From Ignavibacteriota bacterium (GTDB lineage Bacteria > Bacteroidota > Ignavibacteria > UBA10030): a DNA stretch of 46,702 nt. Position numbers and translations under genes: made by a program. A model generated the notes under the pieces. It saw nothing but the letters and a program-made list of their open reading frames with translations. It had not been told where the DNA came from and did not search any database. The stretch is from NCBI GenBank assembly GCA_003819715.1, contig RPQN01000019.1, forward strand, positions 1-46,702, written 5' to 3'. Positions 33,789 to 43,263 of the stretch are shown here, in pieces. Position 1 is the first letter of the stretch, and the number at the start of each line of letters is the position of its first letter.

Positions 33789-36700
33789 CTACTTTATAAT
33801 TGCAAATTTACCGGTCATGGTTCCCGCTGTCGATTCAACCACGTAATAGTACACCCCGTAGGCAACATCGAGATTTTCCTTCGTCTTCACATTCCACGAA
33901 ACAGTTCCGTCTTCGATATTTCCATCATGACGAAGCGTCATAATATGATCACCCCGGGATGTAAATATCTGAATGGATGCCTGGGACGGAACATGGATGA
34001 AGTCAATTTTCCGCTGGCCCCGGCCGCTGGTCACGCCCGGATTCAGGGGCAATTCAAATGTCGACGCCGTGACGTACGGATTGGGCACCACCCTTACCCG
34101 GCGAAGACTGGCTGACGCCGCCGCTTCGTCCACTTTCGCCGGCACAGGAGTAAAGAGGTAATTATCCCCCTGACGGAACGGCTTTGTCGTCTTGATCGAC
34201 AGTTTATCTCCGGCTCCCAGCGCATAAACGGTATCGATCGGATCGTTTTGTTTGTTGGAAAATTTTATATCCCAGGTATAGATGTAATTTCCGAGAGGTT
34301 CTTTTTCCAGGAACACCAGCTCATCCTGAGGAGAAACTTTCCCATTCGCATCGATATCCGCATAAATGAATTTTATGAATGTACTGTCCGTCTCGTTGTA
34401 CACACGGAAATTCACCGGCAGTGCATCGGGCTGAAGATCCGGATCGCCGGTCGATGTGTCGACAATCGAATTTGAGAAAATAATGGAGTAATCACTCGGT
34501 TTCTGGATGCCCTTGTAGAATTTATTTCCCACCTGAACGTTGAGCGGAGTAAATCCAAAGCGATAGGCATCTTTCCCTGTCCATACCGACAATGAATCAA
34601 TGCGCTGCGCCTGCCATTGGTTTCTGAATGAAAGCTGAATGCCGTCGAAAATATCCGCGTCCTTGGCCTCTGAGACGTACGGCGATCCGTAGATATTGGA
34701 ACTGCGATAAACGGGATAATACTGATACGTTATGGTATATCTTCCTGCAGGCATACTCCCGGGAGAGGCGCCCCGGATGTTGCCCCGCAAGGTATCCAGA
34801 ATATAATTCGAAGCCGGAATCGCCGTGCTGGAACTGTTCCTGACGACGACCGATGAACGAACCAGGTTCGTGCGCTCCAGGGTCACGAGCGTGGTATCGA
34901 GCGCGTAAAAGATTTCGGTGATATCGTTCATATCCCTGACGGAATAGAAACTCGTGGTCCGCGTTGCCTCGGTGGAATCAAACGCATCGATCAATCCGTT
35001 GTCGTTGTTGTCAATGCCATCGATCCGCGAATCGAGGAATTCGAGCCGGTATGTATCCCGGGTTATTTTATTGGGATCGAGTACTTCTGAATAAATATCT
35101 CCCGTTCCGTAGTGCACCGTGGCACTCAGCTTTACTCCATTCGGCGGGGGAACATATCCTGCAACCTTCGTATTCGGTACAACAACGGCAACATTGGGGT
35201 CGTGTGTAATTTCTCCGCTCGTGGAAATTGTGACGAACTTTGAATTCTCCGACGGGAAAATGCCGAGGTAATTGTCTCCTTTATCATACGCGACCAGGGC
35301 ATAATAATACCGTCTGCCGTTCTGGACATCATTGTCAACATAACTGTGCTGCAGCCCATTATCGCTTCCCAGATAAAATGCATAACCCGCTGCGACGGTG
35401 AACGCATCTCCGGTTGCCTGAAAATATCCCTGGACTCCATCGACGATATCGACCTGCACCAGCGGACGGTATCCCTGCGGCGATCCCGATCCATCGGTAA
35501 TCGTGTAGATGTCTCTGAAATCCGGATCGGTCGATTTATAAAGTTTGTACCCCTCGAAGTCTTTCGTGAGGAGAACAGGATCCACCGATGCTTCCGCCTT
35601 TCGATCCCAGTAGAGGGTTACCTGTTTGTCGCCGGCGACTGCGGTCAGCGTCGGCTTATCCGGCGGCTGCGGGAATTGATAATTCGCATCGTAGATCTGC
35701 TGAACGGTTTGCTTATTTTTCAGAAGATCGGCAATGTCATCGTCGACGCTGCCGCCTCTGCCGCCGCCGTACACCAGCGCGAGAGAAAATCGTTCTGTCG
35801 AATGAGACAGCAGCGGAAAATAACCTGATCCATAGATAAAATCACCGTCCTCGCCGGCTGTCGGTCTGTTGTTCACGATGGACGCAGGAACATCGAAAAA
35901 TCCCGGAGCGAGATTCGTCCACATCGATTCGTCATCACCCAGACGGACCTGGTTCGACGGCGCAAAGTAATAGAAGTTCGTCAAACCGATCTGATCCGAT
36001 TCGCGGACATCGGTCTTGTCAATGTGCGGTTCGCCGGGCAATCCCGTGTCGTTGCCGTTGGCATCATAGCCGGAGGTCGGAATTCCGTCGCCCTCTCCGA
36101 GATCACCGGTATTGGGAATTCCATCTCTGCCGACATCGTCGTGAGCAATATTCCAATTCGTGTTATTATCGATCAGGTCATTCCGGCGCTCATCGATCAT
36201 GCTGGTCGGGCTTGTCCCATTCCCTGTTATAAAATCGGTGTAATGCAGCGGCCTCGTTTGATCAATGAGGGGAGGATTTGCCGGATTCTTCGAGCGTTTG
36301 AGCTGGCGATAGTGGACATAATAATTCTCATCAATAATGCCGTCGAAATCGTTATCCACGCCGTCGTACGCATTCGGATTGACATAGTCCACCTTGATCG
36401 CGCCAAAGGTCGGATCAATCACGGTCCTCTGCAGCACGTTGCCTTCTGCAACCTTTGTTATTCCGGGTTTGATCCAGGTCGACAATCCCCGGGTGGTGAT
36501 CAGGAGAGAATCTCCAGGAGCGACCGACGGAACCGTATAAAGAAACCTGCTGTAATCATTCCGGATAAGAACCAGCTGCATGCCGGGAGTAATGAGCGTC
36601 GAATCAAAACTTGCCGACGTAAATTTCGGCGTGAGCTGTCCCACGGCGGACGAATCGGCATCGCCGTCGTTGTCAATGCCGTCAAACGGATTGCCCGGAC

Positions 36701-37628
36701 TTTCGAGAAATGCATAACCGACCATGCCGACGGTGCCGACCCACAACGGATTTAAAATTTGTCTTCCGTAATCGCCGGTATAGGTGATATTATCTTTCGC
36801 GCTGTAAAACGACCAGTCATCTGCATATTCGCGATAATCTTCCGTAGAAGTCACGCCGACGTACGTGCCGACCAGCATTCCAAACACGGCGCGGTTATAC
36901 GTTGTCGTCCCGGTATTGGTGATTTCGTACAGCCAGAAAATATTATCCTTGGCAAGAAACTGGCTCCACTGCATTGCCCGCACGCTCATAACCAGCGCCA
37001 TCCCGTTGCGCTGCGGCTTCGTGGAATCCGGTTTAAATGCAACTCCGAGCGTGTTGTTGGATGCTTTATTGAACCGCTCATCATTGTTATCATCCATCAC
37101 AAAGTACGTTTCAAGGTCGGCATTCGCCCGCTTTCCGAAATAGCCGTTCCAGGAGCCTCTCCATCCGGGATCTTTTGTATCATTTAATTTGTCGGGCCAG
37201 AACGGAGGCCACGAGTTCGGATCGTTGCTCATCGCCACGCTTTGCTGATTGGTATTGAAATATCCGCCGTCAGGTTGGAACGTCCACCACTTGCTGGTCA
37301 ACGGGTCCTGGTCCTGAATCTGCGCAGGCCTCTCGACGAAGCATGTGGCAACCGAATGAAACGTTTTGCCGGCGTAATTAATTTCAGCACCGACGAGCGG
37401 CGTCACGTCGCCGATATATCCGTCGTTGTCATTCCTCCACGCACCGCGCTTGCCCTTGGCCGCAGGTTGTCCAATGACTCCCCAGTTCCCGAAGACCGTC
37501 CTCACCTGATTGCCGTTCATATACGCACTTCGCTGAAATTGGGGACCGCTCTGGCCGTAGGACGTTGAGCAGAGTTCTCCGAGAACGACCGAGAGGATAA
37601 AAAGAGGGAACAGAATTTTTTTCATCAT
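33789..37628 (-). CDS. Large exported protein of unknown function with Ca-type acidic loops, FN3-like region and FlgD-like C-terminus
   Basis: This 1279-residue protein has a signal peptide (~1-25). Acidic loops of the thrombospondin-3/dockerin type recur: IDNDGDADSS at ~315, VDNDFDGIIDENY at ~420, NTGDLGEGDGIPTSGYDANG near 510 and IDNNDNGLIDAFD at ~875. A fibronectin-III-like part starts near 650 (KPTLTAVAGDKQVTLYWD). The C-terminus (NPYVTAS, IQIFTSRGDHIMTL, YGVYYYVVES, GKFAIIK) resembles a FlgD-like/T9SS sorting fold without the classic NPFNP box. Its ATG overlaps the TonB receptor stop by four bases and has GGAG upstream. It takes the place where SusD would be, but shows no SusD TPR-like helices. 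A glycan-binding or receptor-lid role is inference; I do not recognise the family. Confidence 0.75.
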   Translation of the reverse strand: MMKKILFPLFILSVVLGELCSTSYGQSGPQFQRSAYMNGNQVRTVFGNWGVIGQPAAKGKRGAWRNDNDGYIGDVTPLVGAEINYAGKTFHSVATCFVERPAQIQDQDPLTSKWWTFQPDGGYFNTNQQSVAMSNDPNSWPPFWPDKLNDTKDPGWRGSWNGYFGKRANADLETYFVMDDNNDERFNKASNNTLGVAFKPDSTKPQRNGMALVMSVRAMQWSQFLAKDNIFWLYEITNTGTTTYNRAVFGMLVGTYVGVTSTEDYREYADDWSFYSAKDNITYTGDYGRQILNPLWVGTVGMVGYAFLESPGNPFDGIDNDGDADSSAVGQLTPKFTSASFDSTLITPGMQLVLIRNDYSRFLYTVPSVAPGDSLLITTRGLSTWIKPGITKVAEGNVLQRTVIDPTFGAIKVDYVNPNAYDGVDNDFDGIIDENYYVHYRQLKRSKNPANPPLIDQTRPLHYTDFITGNGTSPTSMIDERRNDLIDNNTNWNIAHDDVGRDGIPNTGDLGEGDGIPTSGYDANGNDTGLPGEPHIDKTDVRESDQIGLTNFYYFAPSNQVRLGDDESMWTNLAPGFFDVPASIVNNRPTAGEDGDFIYGSGYFPLLSHSTERFSLALVYGGGRGGSVDDDIADLLKNKQTVQQIYDANYQFPQPPDKPTLTAVAGDKQVTLYWDRKAEASVDPVLLTKDFEGYKLYKSTDPDFRDIYTITDGSGSPQGYRPLVQVDIVDGVQGYFQATGDAFTVAAGYAFYLGSDNGLQHSYVDNDVQNGRRYYYALVAYDKGDNYLGIFPSENSKFVTISTSGEITHDPNVAVVVPNTKVAGYVPPPNGVKLSATVHYGTGDIYSEVLDPNKITRDTYRLEFLDSRIDGIDNNDNGLIDAFDSTEATRTTSFYSVRDMNDITEIFYALDTTLVTLERTNLVRSSVVVRNSSSTAIPASNYILDTLRGNIRGASPGSMPAGRYTITYQYYPVYRSSNIYGSPYVSEAKDADIFDGIQLSFRNQWQAQRIDSLSVWTGKDAYRFGFTPLNVQVGNKFYKGIQKPSDYSIIFSNSIVDTSTGDPDLQPDALPVNFRVYNETDSTFIKFIYADIDANGKVSPQDELVFLEKEPLGNYIYTWDIKFSNKQNDPIDTVYALGAGDKLSIKTTKPFRQGDNYLFTPVPAKVDEAAASASLRRVRVVPNPYVTASTFELPLNPGVTSGRGQRKIDFIHVPSQASIQIFTSRGDHIMTLRHDGNIEDGTVSWNVKTKENLDVAYGVYYYVVESTAGTMTGKFAIIK

Positions 37629-40399
37629 GATCCAAACTCCAGGTTCACGCCGAATTCGATTCTGCGTGGTTCCGAATAAAATCTTGGAATGCGAAAGAAT
37701 TCATCGAGTGTATTGACATATTCGTGGGGATTCGATGCGCGCGCAGTGGCTTCATCCGTGGTAAATCCCGCACGGCCTGTATCGTTAAACACATTGACTT
37801 CGTTGCGCGTATCCAGGAGATTGAAGACGCGGGCAAAAAACACAACCCGCACCGAACTGATATCGGCCTCATAGAATGAACGAAGGTCGATGTTGAAATA
37901 GTTCGGTTTGATTTCACTGTTGGTCAGGATGGCGGAAATATCCTGCGTATTCCTCGGGGTGTAGGGTGTGCCGCTCCCGTAACTGCCGATGGTGCTGACC
38001 CCCCAGTGTTTCCCGGAATAGTTCACCGAGACATTCAACGTGTGGCGTTGATCCCATCCCAGAGGCGTCAGTTGAACTTCCGGCCGGGCCCCTCCTGCGA
38101 TCGCATTACGTGCCTCCTGAGGATCCGATGCACTGCCCTTTGCCACCTGGAAGGTATAATCCAGCCGGGCGCTTACTCCGGAAGAAATCCGTTTATCCAT
38201 CGTGAGCACGATGCCTTTGACAAAACCAAAATCGCTGTTCACATACCGGCTGTATCTGGTTGCCGTCCCAAACACGAGCAGTTCCTCCCCCCGTGTTCCG
38301 GCTAAGTTCCGGATGTCCCGCAGATACGCTGTCACATCGATTGAAAGATCTTCTGTCAATTGCTGCTGAACGCCAAGTTCACCGTTAATGGTCTGTTCAG
38401 GTTTCAGGTCTGCGTTGCCGATGATCCCCTGATTGCCGCTCCCCTGAGAGACTTTGAAAAACGGATTTTCATACAACAGTTCGAACCGCGGTACCTGGAA
38501 AAAATAGCCGTAAGAAAAATGAACGATCCCGCGGGCAGTAATGGGGAACGATACGCCGAGCCGCGGACTGACTGCGGACTTCGCCGAGGCGCGGTTGTAC
38601 CAGTACGCTGCGCGCTCTTCATAGGTCCTGTCCGTCTCTCCGGGATCCTGCACGCCGTTGCCGTTGACATCATGGAAGCGGTTATTCGGCTTGATCGGAT
38701 TGAAAATACTCGGGTCCGTCGGATCCGCGAGGACGACGCCGTCCGGCTGAAAGTAATCGAACCGGACGCCGAGGTTGACGATGATGTCTTTGAATTCCAT
38801 TTTGTCCTGAATGTACCCCGAGAACTCCGTGGGACGATGATCATAGACGTCATGCGATGTGGAAGAAACATCGAGGACCTGGGTCTGGATAAATGGACTC
38901 GCCGTGGCGAGGTTGATATCCGATTGCGCCTGGATCGGTTGAAGCTGGATGTTTTCGTACGTCAGATGGTGGTTCCGGTATTCGGCCCCGACTTTGAACA
39001 TATGGGTCTCAGAGACCTGACTGGTCAGATCAAACTTGAACAGCGCCGTGGTGGTCTCGCGGTGAAACCGGGCGAGATCGGTACCGCCGGTCAGCGCGCT
39101 GTAGGAATCATTGCTCTGGAACAGTTTCGGGTGAACATACCGGGGATCATGAATATCTTCATAGAGATAGTATTTAAAATCCTTGATAAAGTAAGAACCG
39201 CCTAATGTATAGAAGGTGGAGTTGCTCAACGAGTGGTTCAACTGGGCGATGACGGTATTACTGGTATTGTAGTTGTTGCCAATGCCGTCCGGATTATAAA
39301 AATATGCGCGATCGTACGCTTTGGCGATTGAATAATCATAGATATAATTTGTCGTGAGTTTGATCAGCGGCGTTATTCTCCAGGTCAGTTTTCCCTGTCC
39401 ATAATTTCGTTTGCTCCAGTTCATGGGCACGACCGAACTGTCGCCCATGCCGGAGACATCCCGAGATAAATGAAAAACGCCGGCGCTGTCGGTGTAGGAA
39501 ATATTGCTCGGATTGAACCGGCGGTATCCATTGAGATATCCATTAAAATAAATAGCGCGTCCGTTGACAAAAAAGGTCAGGTCGTTACTGAGCAGCGGGC
39601 CGCTGAGGTTCGCTTCGATATTGCGAACATTCGTTGGTTTGAATCCCGGGCCCGGAAAAAGTGTTTTGTCCGCCGTCGCATAATCACCGCCGTAAAGGCC
39701 GATTCCCCCTGAATATTTTTCGTTCCCTTCTTTTGTTGAAATGTTCACAATACCCGACATGGCCTGACCATACTCTGCATTAAACGCGCCGGAGATTACC
39801 TGAAGTTCCTGGACGAGGCTCTTGTTTACTTCGACGACCTGGGCGCCATCATATGCATCCGTCACGGGAACACCGTCGATAAAATACGCCACTTCACCGC
39901 TCCGCCCGCCGCGAAGGCTTCCTGCGACAAACCCTGCCTGCAAATTGACCACCGCTCCTATCTCAGACACCGGCAATGATGCAATATCGTTGCCGCTCAC
40001 AATCGCTGTTGTTGCGGTGAGGTCTTTTTGCACGAGCGGGCGCTCCGCAACGACGACCACTTCCTGACCCACCTGGAGAACGGTCTCTGAAATTTCCACA
40101 TCGATGGTCGTGGTCAGGTCGCCCTGAACGCGGACACCCGTGACTTTTGACGAAGTATAACCGACCAGAGTCACCACCACATCGTATTCTCTTGGCGGGA
40201 TGTTGATCATAAAATACTTCCCTTCGATGTCGGTGGTACTCCCGAGCGATGTTCCATCGAGCCGGACATTTGCCCCGATAATCGGTTCGCCGGTTTTTTT
40301 ATCTTTCACGACCCCGGTGATCTTACCCGTGGAGCCCCCGAGCGCGAACGACGAAATCAGCGCGACGAGCAAAAGAGAATGCGCTATGCGTGTGGACAT
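37625..40399 (-). CDS. TonB-dependent outer membrane receptor with CarboxypepD-like N-terminal domain
   Basis: A signal peptide ends near residue 22. Residues ~24-108 are a carboxypeptidase-regulatory-like domain (GKITGVVKDKKTGEPIIGAN; VTLVGYTSSKVTG), as in SusC-type receptors. The plug follows at ~115-225 (VAERPLVQKDL, GGRSGEVAYFIDGVPV, ISGAFNAEYGQAMSGIVNIST), then a ~700-residue strand-rich barrel. It would import glucan oligosaccharides with energy from TonB. At 924 residues it is near the length of SusC-like proteins. A CAGGAG site precedes the ATG. It starts 50 bases after the LacI gene and overlaps the next gene by four bases, so it is probably in one transcript with both. Starch as substrate is inferred from context. 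Confidence 0.9.
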   Translation of the reverse strand: MSTRIAHSLLLVALISSFALGGSTGKITGVVKDKKTGEPIIGANVRLDGTSLGSTTDIEGKYFMINIPPREYDVVVTLVGYTSSKVTGVRVQGDLTTTIDVEISETVLQVGQEVVVVAERPLVQKDLTATTAIVSGNDIASLPVSEIGAVVNLQAGFVAGSLRGGRSGEVAYFIDGVPVTDAYDGAQVVEVNKSLVQELQVISGAFNAEYGQAMSGIVNISTKEGNEKYSGGIGLYGGDYATADKTLFPGPGFKPTNVRNIEANLSGPLLSNDLTFFVNGRAIYFNGYLNGYRRFNPSNISYTDSAGVFHLSRDVSGMGDSSVVPMNWSKRNYGQGKLTWRITPLIKLTTNYIYDYSIAKAYDRAYFYNPDGIGNNYNTSNTVIAQLNHSLSNSTFYTLGGSYFIKDFKYYLYEDIHDPRYVHPKLFQSNDSYSALTGGTDLARFHRETTTALFKFDLTSQVSETHMFKVGAEYRNHHLTYENIQLQPIQAQSDINLATASPFIQTQVLDVSSTSHDVYDHRPTEFSGYIQDKMEFKDIIVNLGVRFDYFQPDGVVLADPTDPSIFNPIKPNNRFHDVNGNGVQDPGETDRTYEERAAYWYNRASAKSAVSPRLGVSFPITARGIVHFSYGYFFQVPRFELLYENPFFKVSQGSGNQGIIGNADLKPEQTINGELGVQQQLTEDLSIDVTAYLRDIRNLAGTRGEELLVFGTATRYSRYVNSDFGFVKGIVLTMDKRISSGVSARLDYTFQVAKGSASDPQEARNAIAGGARPEVQLTPLGWDQRHTLNVSVNYSGKHWGVSTIGSYGSGTPYTPRNTQDISAILTNSEIKPNYFNIDLRSFYEADISSVRVVFFARVFNLLDTRNEVNVFNDTGRAGFTTDEATARASNPHEYVNTLDEFFRIPRFYSEPRRIEFGVNLEFGS

Positions 40400-40449
40400 G
40401 ATTCTCCTGTTTCAAATTGAATATAATTTTGTGTCGTGGACCTGTTCAT

Positions 40450-41481
40450 TTAAACCAACTTTGTGATCTTGCCCATGGGAAGCGTCGACCTGCGGACAAT
40501 CAGTGTCGGTTCGAACGTTTTATGATAAATCGGAAGACCCGGGTTCTCGAACCGGTCCAGGAGCCGTTCGACCGTCAGCATGCCCATCTCGGACATCGGC
40601 TGGAGCATCGAGGTCAAACCGAGCGGGCCGGAAAGTTCCAGATCGTCAAATCCGATAACGGCAATATCCCGCGGGCAGCGCAGACCCATCTCGGCAATTG
40701 CGGCAAGCGCACCGTACGCCTGAATATCGCTCGCTGCAAAAACTGCAGTCGGCCGCTTCGGACCAAGTTTCAACAGCTCCTTCATCATCTCATAACCGTT
40801 CTCTCTGGTAAATCCGTCAAGGTATTCCGATTTCGTTTTCAGGACCAGCGAATTGGAAATTTTTTTATGCGCATCCATCATCGCCATCTGGTACCCCTTG
40901 AACCGGTCTTTTGCCGGCACGCTTCTCAGGTTTGCATTCAGCATGGCGATCCTCGTATGACCCAGGTCCAGGAGATGTTTTGTGGCGGTGTACCCGCCCC
41001 GGACATTATTCACGGCAATGGAATCGAATTTTTTGTGGTACGTATCCACAAGGACCATGGGAAGCTTCTTGAAGAGCGCAATCTTCGCCAGCTGGTCCGG
41101 GATCTTCATGGAACAGAGGACGATGCCGTCGACGCGATGACGATGGATATTGTTGCGGAGCGTTTCGGTAATCTGATCCGGGTGATTGATCCCGAGTAAA
41201 ATAATACTGACGTCGAGATCCGACAGTCGTTTTTGAATTCCGCGGAGAATTTCGAGGAAGAAAAATGTGGCAAAAAATGGAATGGTGAAGAGAATGGAAT
41301 TGGTCCGCTGACGGGCAAGTCCGATGGCAAAGGGATGAGGCCGGTAATTTAATTTTGAAACAACCTGCAGAACGCGTTTCCGGGTTTTCTGCGAGACGCT
41401 TGCATGCTTATTGAGGACACGCGACACCGTTCCGATTCCCACACTTGCCTGCTTTGCAACATCATAAATCGTAGCCGTCAT
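40450..41481 (-). CDS. LacI-family transcriptional regulator of the glucan region
   Basis: The N-terminus is a LacI helix-turn-helix (TIYDVAKQASVGIGTVSRVL), followed by the hinge LNYRPHPFAIGLARQRTNSI. The rest is a periplasmic-binding-like sensor domain with FFLEILRGIQKRL, VDGIVLCS, FAASDIQAYGALAAIAEMG and IAVIGFDDLELSGPLGLTSM. At 343 residues it has the normal family length. It is expected to bind a sugar such as maltose and control the operon that follows it. A perfect palindrome 23 bases upstream of its start is a likely autoregulatory operator. The TonB receptor gene follows after 50 bases on the same strand. Confidence 0.93.
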   Translation of the reverse strand: MTATIYDVAKQASVGIGTVSRVLNKHASVSQKTRKRVLQVVSKLNYRPHPFAIGLARQRTNSILFTIPFFATFFFLEILRGIQKRLSDLDVSIILLGINHPDQITETLRNNIHRHRVDGIVLCSMKIPDQLAKIALFKKLPMVLVDTYHKKFDSIAVNNVRGGYTATKHLLDLGHTRIAMLNANLRSVPAKDRFKGYQMAMMDAHKKISNSLVLKTKSEYLDGFTRENGYEMMKELLKLGPKRPTAVFAASDIQAYGALAAIAEMGLRCPRDIAVIGFDDLELSGPLGLTSMLQPMSEMGMLTVERLLDRFENPGLPIYHKTFEPTLIVRRSTLPMGKITKLV

Positions 41482-41504
41482 GTCATAGAGTCTCGTCTAA
41501 TTAA

Positions 41505-41518
41505 TGGAAGCGCTTCCA
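41505..41518. promoter_or_regulatory. LacI-type operator TGGAAGCGCTTCCA
   Basis: This 14-base perfect palindrome has the central CG and the GAAGCGCTTC core typical of LacI/CcpA-family operators. It lies 23 bases upstream of the LacI start, so binding there would likely block transcription of lacI and the TonB cassette. I saw no second perfect copy upstream of malQ, the chaperone-amylase operon, or the last T9SS gene. Confidence 0.8.
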
Positions 41519-41657
41519 AAAAATCCGAATATTCATGACGAGAGTCAAGCATTATTTGAAATAATTTTTTCTCTCATGAACCAAAGCAAATGGTGTTCCA
41601 GAGAAAGGACGACCGCCGGACGAAGAAATGAACTGTGTATAATTTACACACTCGGAG

Positions 41658-41685
41658 AATTCCCTTTCCTTAGAACAAGGGAATT
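41658..41685. other. Perfect 9-bp inverted repeat between malQ and lacI
   Basis: AATTCCCTT pairs with AAGGGAATT across a 10-base spacer. It is about 55 bases past the malQ stop, in the 258-base gap before lacI. No T tract follows on either strand, so it is a weak terminator at best. It may be a processing hairpin or a protein site. The neighbouring TGTGTA-5-TACACA repeat at 41636-41652 encloses a TATAAT. Confidence 0.5.
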
Positions 41686-41739
41686 TATTTCGACGTGCTT
41701 ATTTCACAACAGAAGAAAAAGAACTGCCGGGAATGAGGA

Positions 41740-43263
41740 CTACTTGACCGGCGCCAGATTTAACCGGTCCGAATTGGTTCTCCCGTATAACGCGGACAGT
41801 TCATATAACCGCGATGCCGCCCACGGTTCAACCTGTTCCCACGTAAACCGCCATTCCCAATTTCCATCAACGGTGCCGGGGAAATTCATACGGCCTTCGC
41901 TCCCCAATCCCAGGACATCCTGAAACGGGATAATGGCCATATCCGCAACCGATTGAAGCGCCAGCTTCATTAAATCCCAATGAACTTCAGTGCCGTTGGT
42001 CTTGCAATACCGCCGGACAAAATCGCGTTCATGTTCCGTCGCTTTTTCGTACCATCCCAGGGTCGTATCATTATCGTGCGTGCCGGTATAGACAACAAAA
42101 TTCTTCTGATAGGTATGCGGAAGGAAATTGTCCTGGGGATTGGAGGAGAATGCAAACTGCAGCACTTTCATTCCGGGGAAACCAAATGATTCACGCAGAG
42201 CGGTGACTTCCGGCGTCACCACGCCCAGATCTTCTGCAATAATCGGCAATGTTCCCAGTTTCTTGATGATGGCGTTGAAGAGGTCCCCTCCCGGACCCTT
42301 GACCCATTTTCCAACACGCGCTGTCTTTTCCTTCGCCGGAATCCTCCAATACGCTTCAAATCCTCTAAAATGATCGATCCGGAGAATGTCAAAGAGCTCA
42401 AATGTTTTCCTGAACCGTTCAATCCACCATTGATATTTCTGCTGCTTCATAACATCCCAGCGATACAAGGGATTCCCCCACCGCTGGCCGTCTTCGCTGA
42501 AATAATCCGGTGGAACACCTGCAACGACGAACGGCTTTCCATCCCTGTCCAGTGTGAATGCCTCCTGGTTGGACCAAACATCCGCACTGTGATTTGCGAC
42601 GAAGATGGGAATATCGCCGACCAATTTGATATTTCGATCGTTCGCATGCTTCTTCAATTTCTTCCAATGCCGGAAAAAGCACCATTGCATAAATTTATGG
42701 TAATTCACCTGCGCTTTTCGTTCTTCTGCCGCGTGCCTGAGGGCCGACGGTTTTCGATGGACCAGGTCGCGGTCCCAGACAATCCACTCTTTTCCGCCGT
42801 AATGGTCGTTCAACGCCTGGAACATGGCATAATCGTCCAGCCAGTTTTTTTCTTCCTTGCAAAATGAGTCGAACTGCTGCCGGTCCGCTTTATTCCCCTG
42901 TTCAAAAAAGGTCTGCGCCGCTTTCCAGAGCATGTTCATGCGAAAGACGGTGACCTCATGATACTTGACTCGGATTTTTGAACTCTGGATAAATGACTCA
43001 AGATCCTGCGGCACCAGCCAGCCATGGGAGAGCAGTTCCTCCAGGTCAATAAGCAGGGGGTTTCCTGCAAACGCGGAAAATGACATGTAAGGGGAATTCG
43101 CCATGCCGGCGGGCCCCAGGGGAAGCATTTGCCAGAGCGATTGACCTGCGGAAGATAACCAATCGATGAATTGATATGCTGAAGTGCCCAGATCTCCGGA
43201 TCCGAACCGGCCCGGCAACGATGTGGGGTGCAACAGAATTCCGCTACTTCGAGCAAATTGCAT
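41740..43263 (-). CDS. malQ: 4-alpha-glucanotransferase (GH77 amylomaltase)
   Basis: The protein begins with SSGILLHPTSLPGRFGSGDLG, the GH77 opening motif. Catalytic blocks are present: ILRIDHFRGF with nucleophile Asp297, PIIAEDLG with Glu344 and YTGTHDNDTT with Asp397. It transfers alpha-1,4-glucan segments between maltodextrins and releases glucose. No signal peptide is present, so it acts in the cytoplasm, downstream of the exported GH13/GH57 enzymes and the MFS carriers. At about 507 residues it has the bacterial type length without insertions. An ATG 12 bases upstream is possible, but the GAGG motif is properly spaced only for the ATG chosen here. It lies upstream of lacI on the same strand, separated by 258 bases holding the operator, and diverges from the efflux operon. 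Confidence 0.95.
   Translation of the reverse strand: MQFARSSGILLHPTSLPGRFGSGDLGTSAYQFIDWLSSAGQSLWQMLPLGPAGMANSPYMSFSAFAGNPLLIDLEELLSHGWLVPQDLESFIQSSKIRVKYHEVTVFRMNMLWKAAQTFFEQGNKADRQQFDSFCKEEKNWLDDYAMFQALNDHYGGKEWIVWDRDLVHRKPSALRHAAEERKAQVNYHKFMQWCFFRHWKKLKKHANDRNIKLVGDIPIFVANHSADVWSNQEAFTLDRDGKPFVVAGVPPDYFSEDGQRWGNPLYRWDVMKQQKYQWWIERFRKTFELFDILRIDHFRGFEAYWRIPAKEKTARVGKWVKGPGGDLFNAIIKKLGTLPIIAEDLGVVTPEVTALRESFGFPGMKVLQFAFSSNPQDNFLPHTYQKNFVVYTGTHDNDTTLGWYEKATEHERDFVRRYCKTNGTEVHWDLMKLALQSVADMAIIPFQDVLGLGSEGRMNFPGTVDGNWEWRFTWEQVEPWAASRLYELSALYGRTNSDRLNLAPVK

Noticed and set aside
33789-37628. The 1279-residue protein as a SusD homolog
   Set aside because: SusD proteins are about 500-600 residues with TPR-like helices and a lipobox; this protein is strand-rich, has Ca-type loops and no lipobox.
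38360-39205. Plus-strand frame of 281 residues opposite the TonB receptor
   Set aside because: The receptor frame is clearly coding, and the opposite frame has no recognisable domain.
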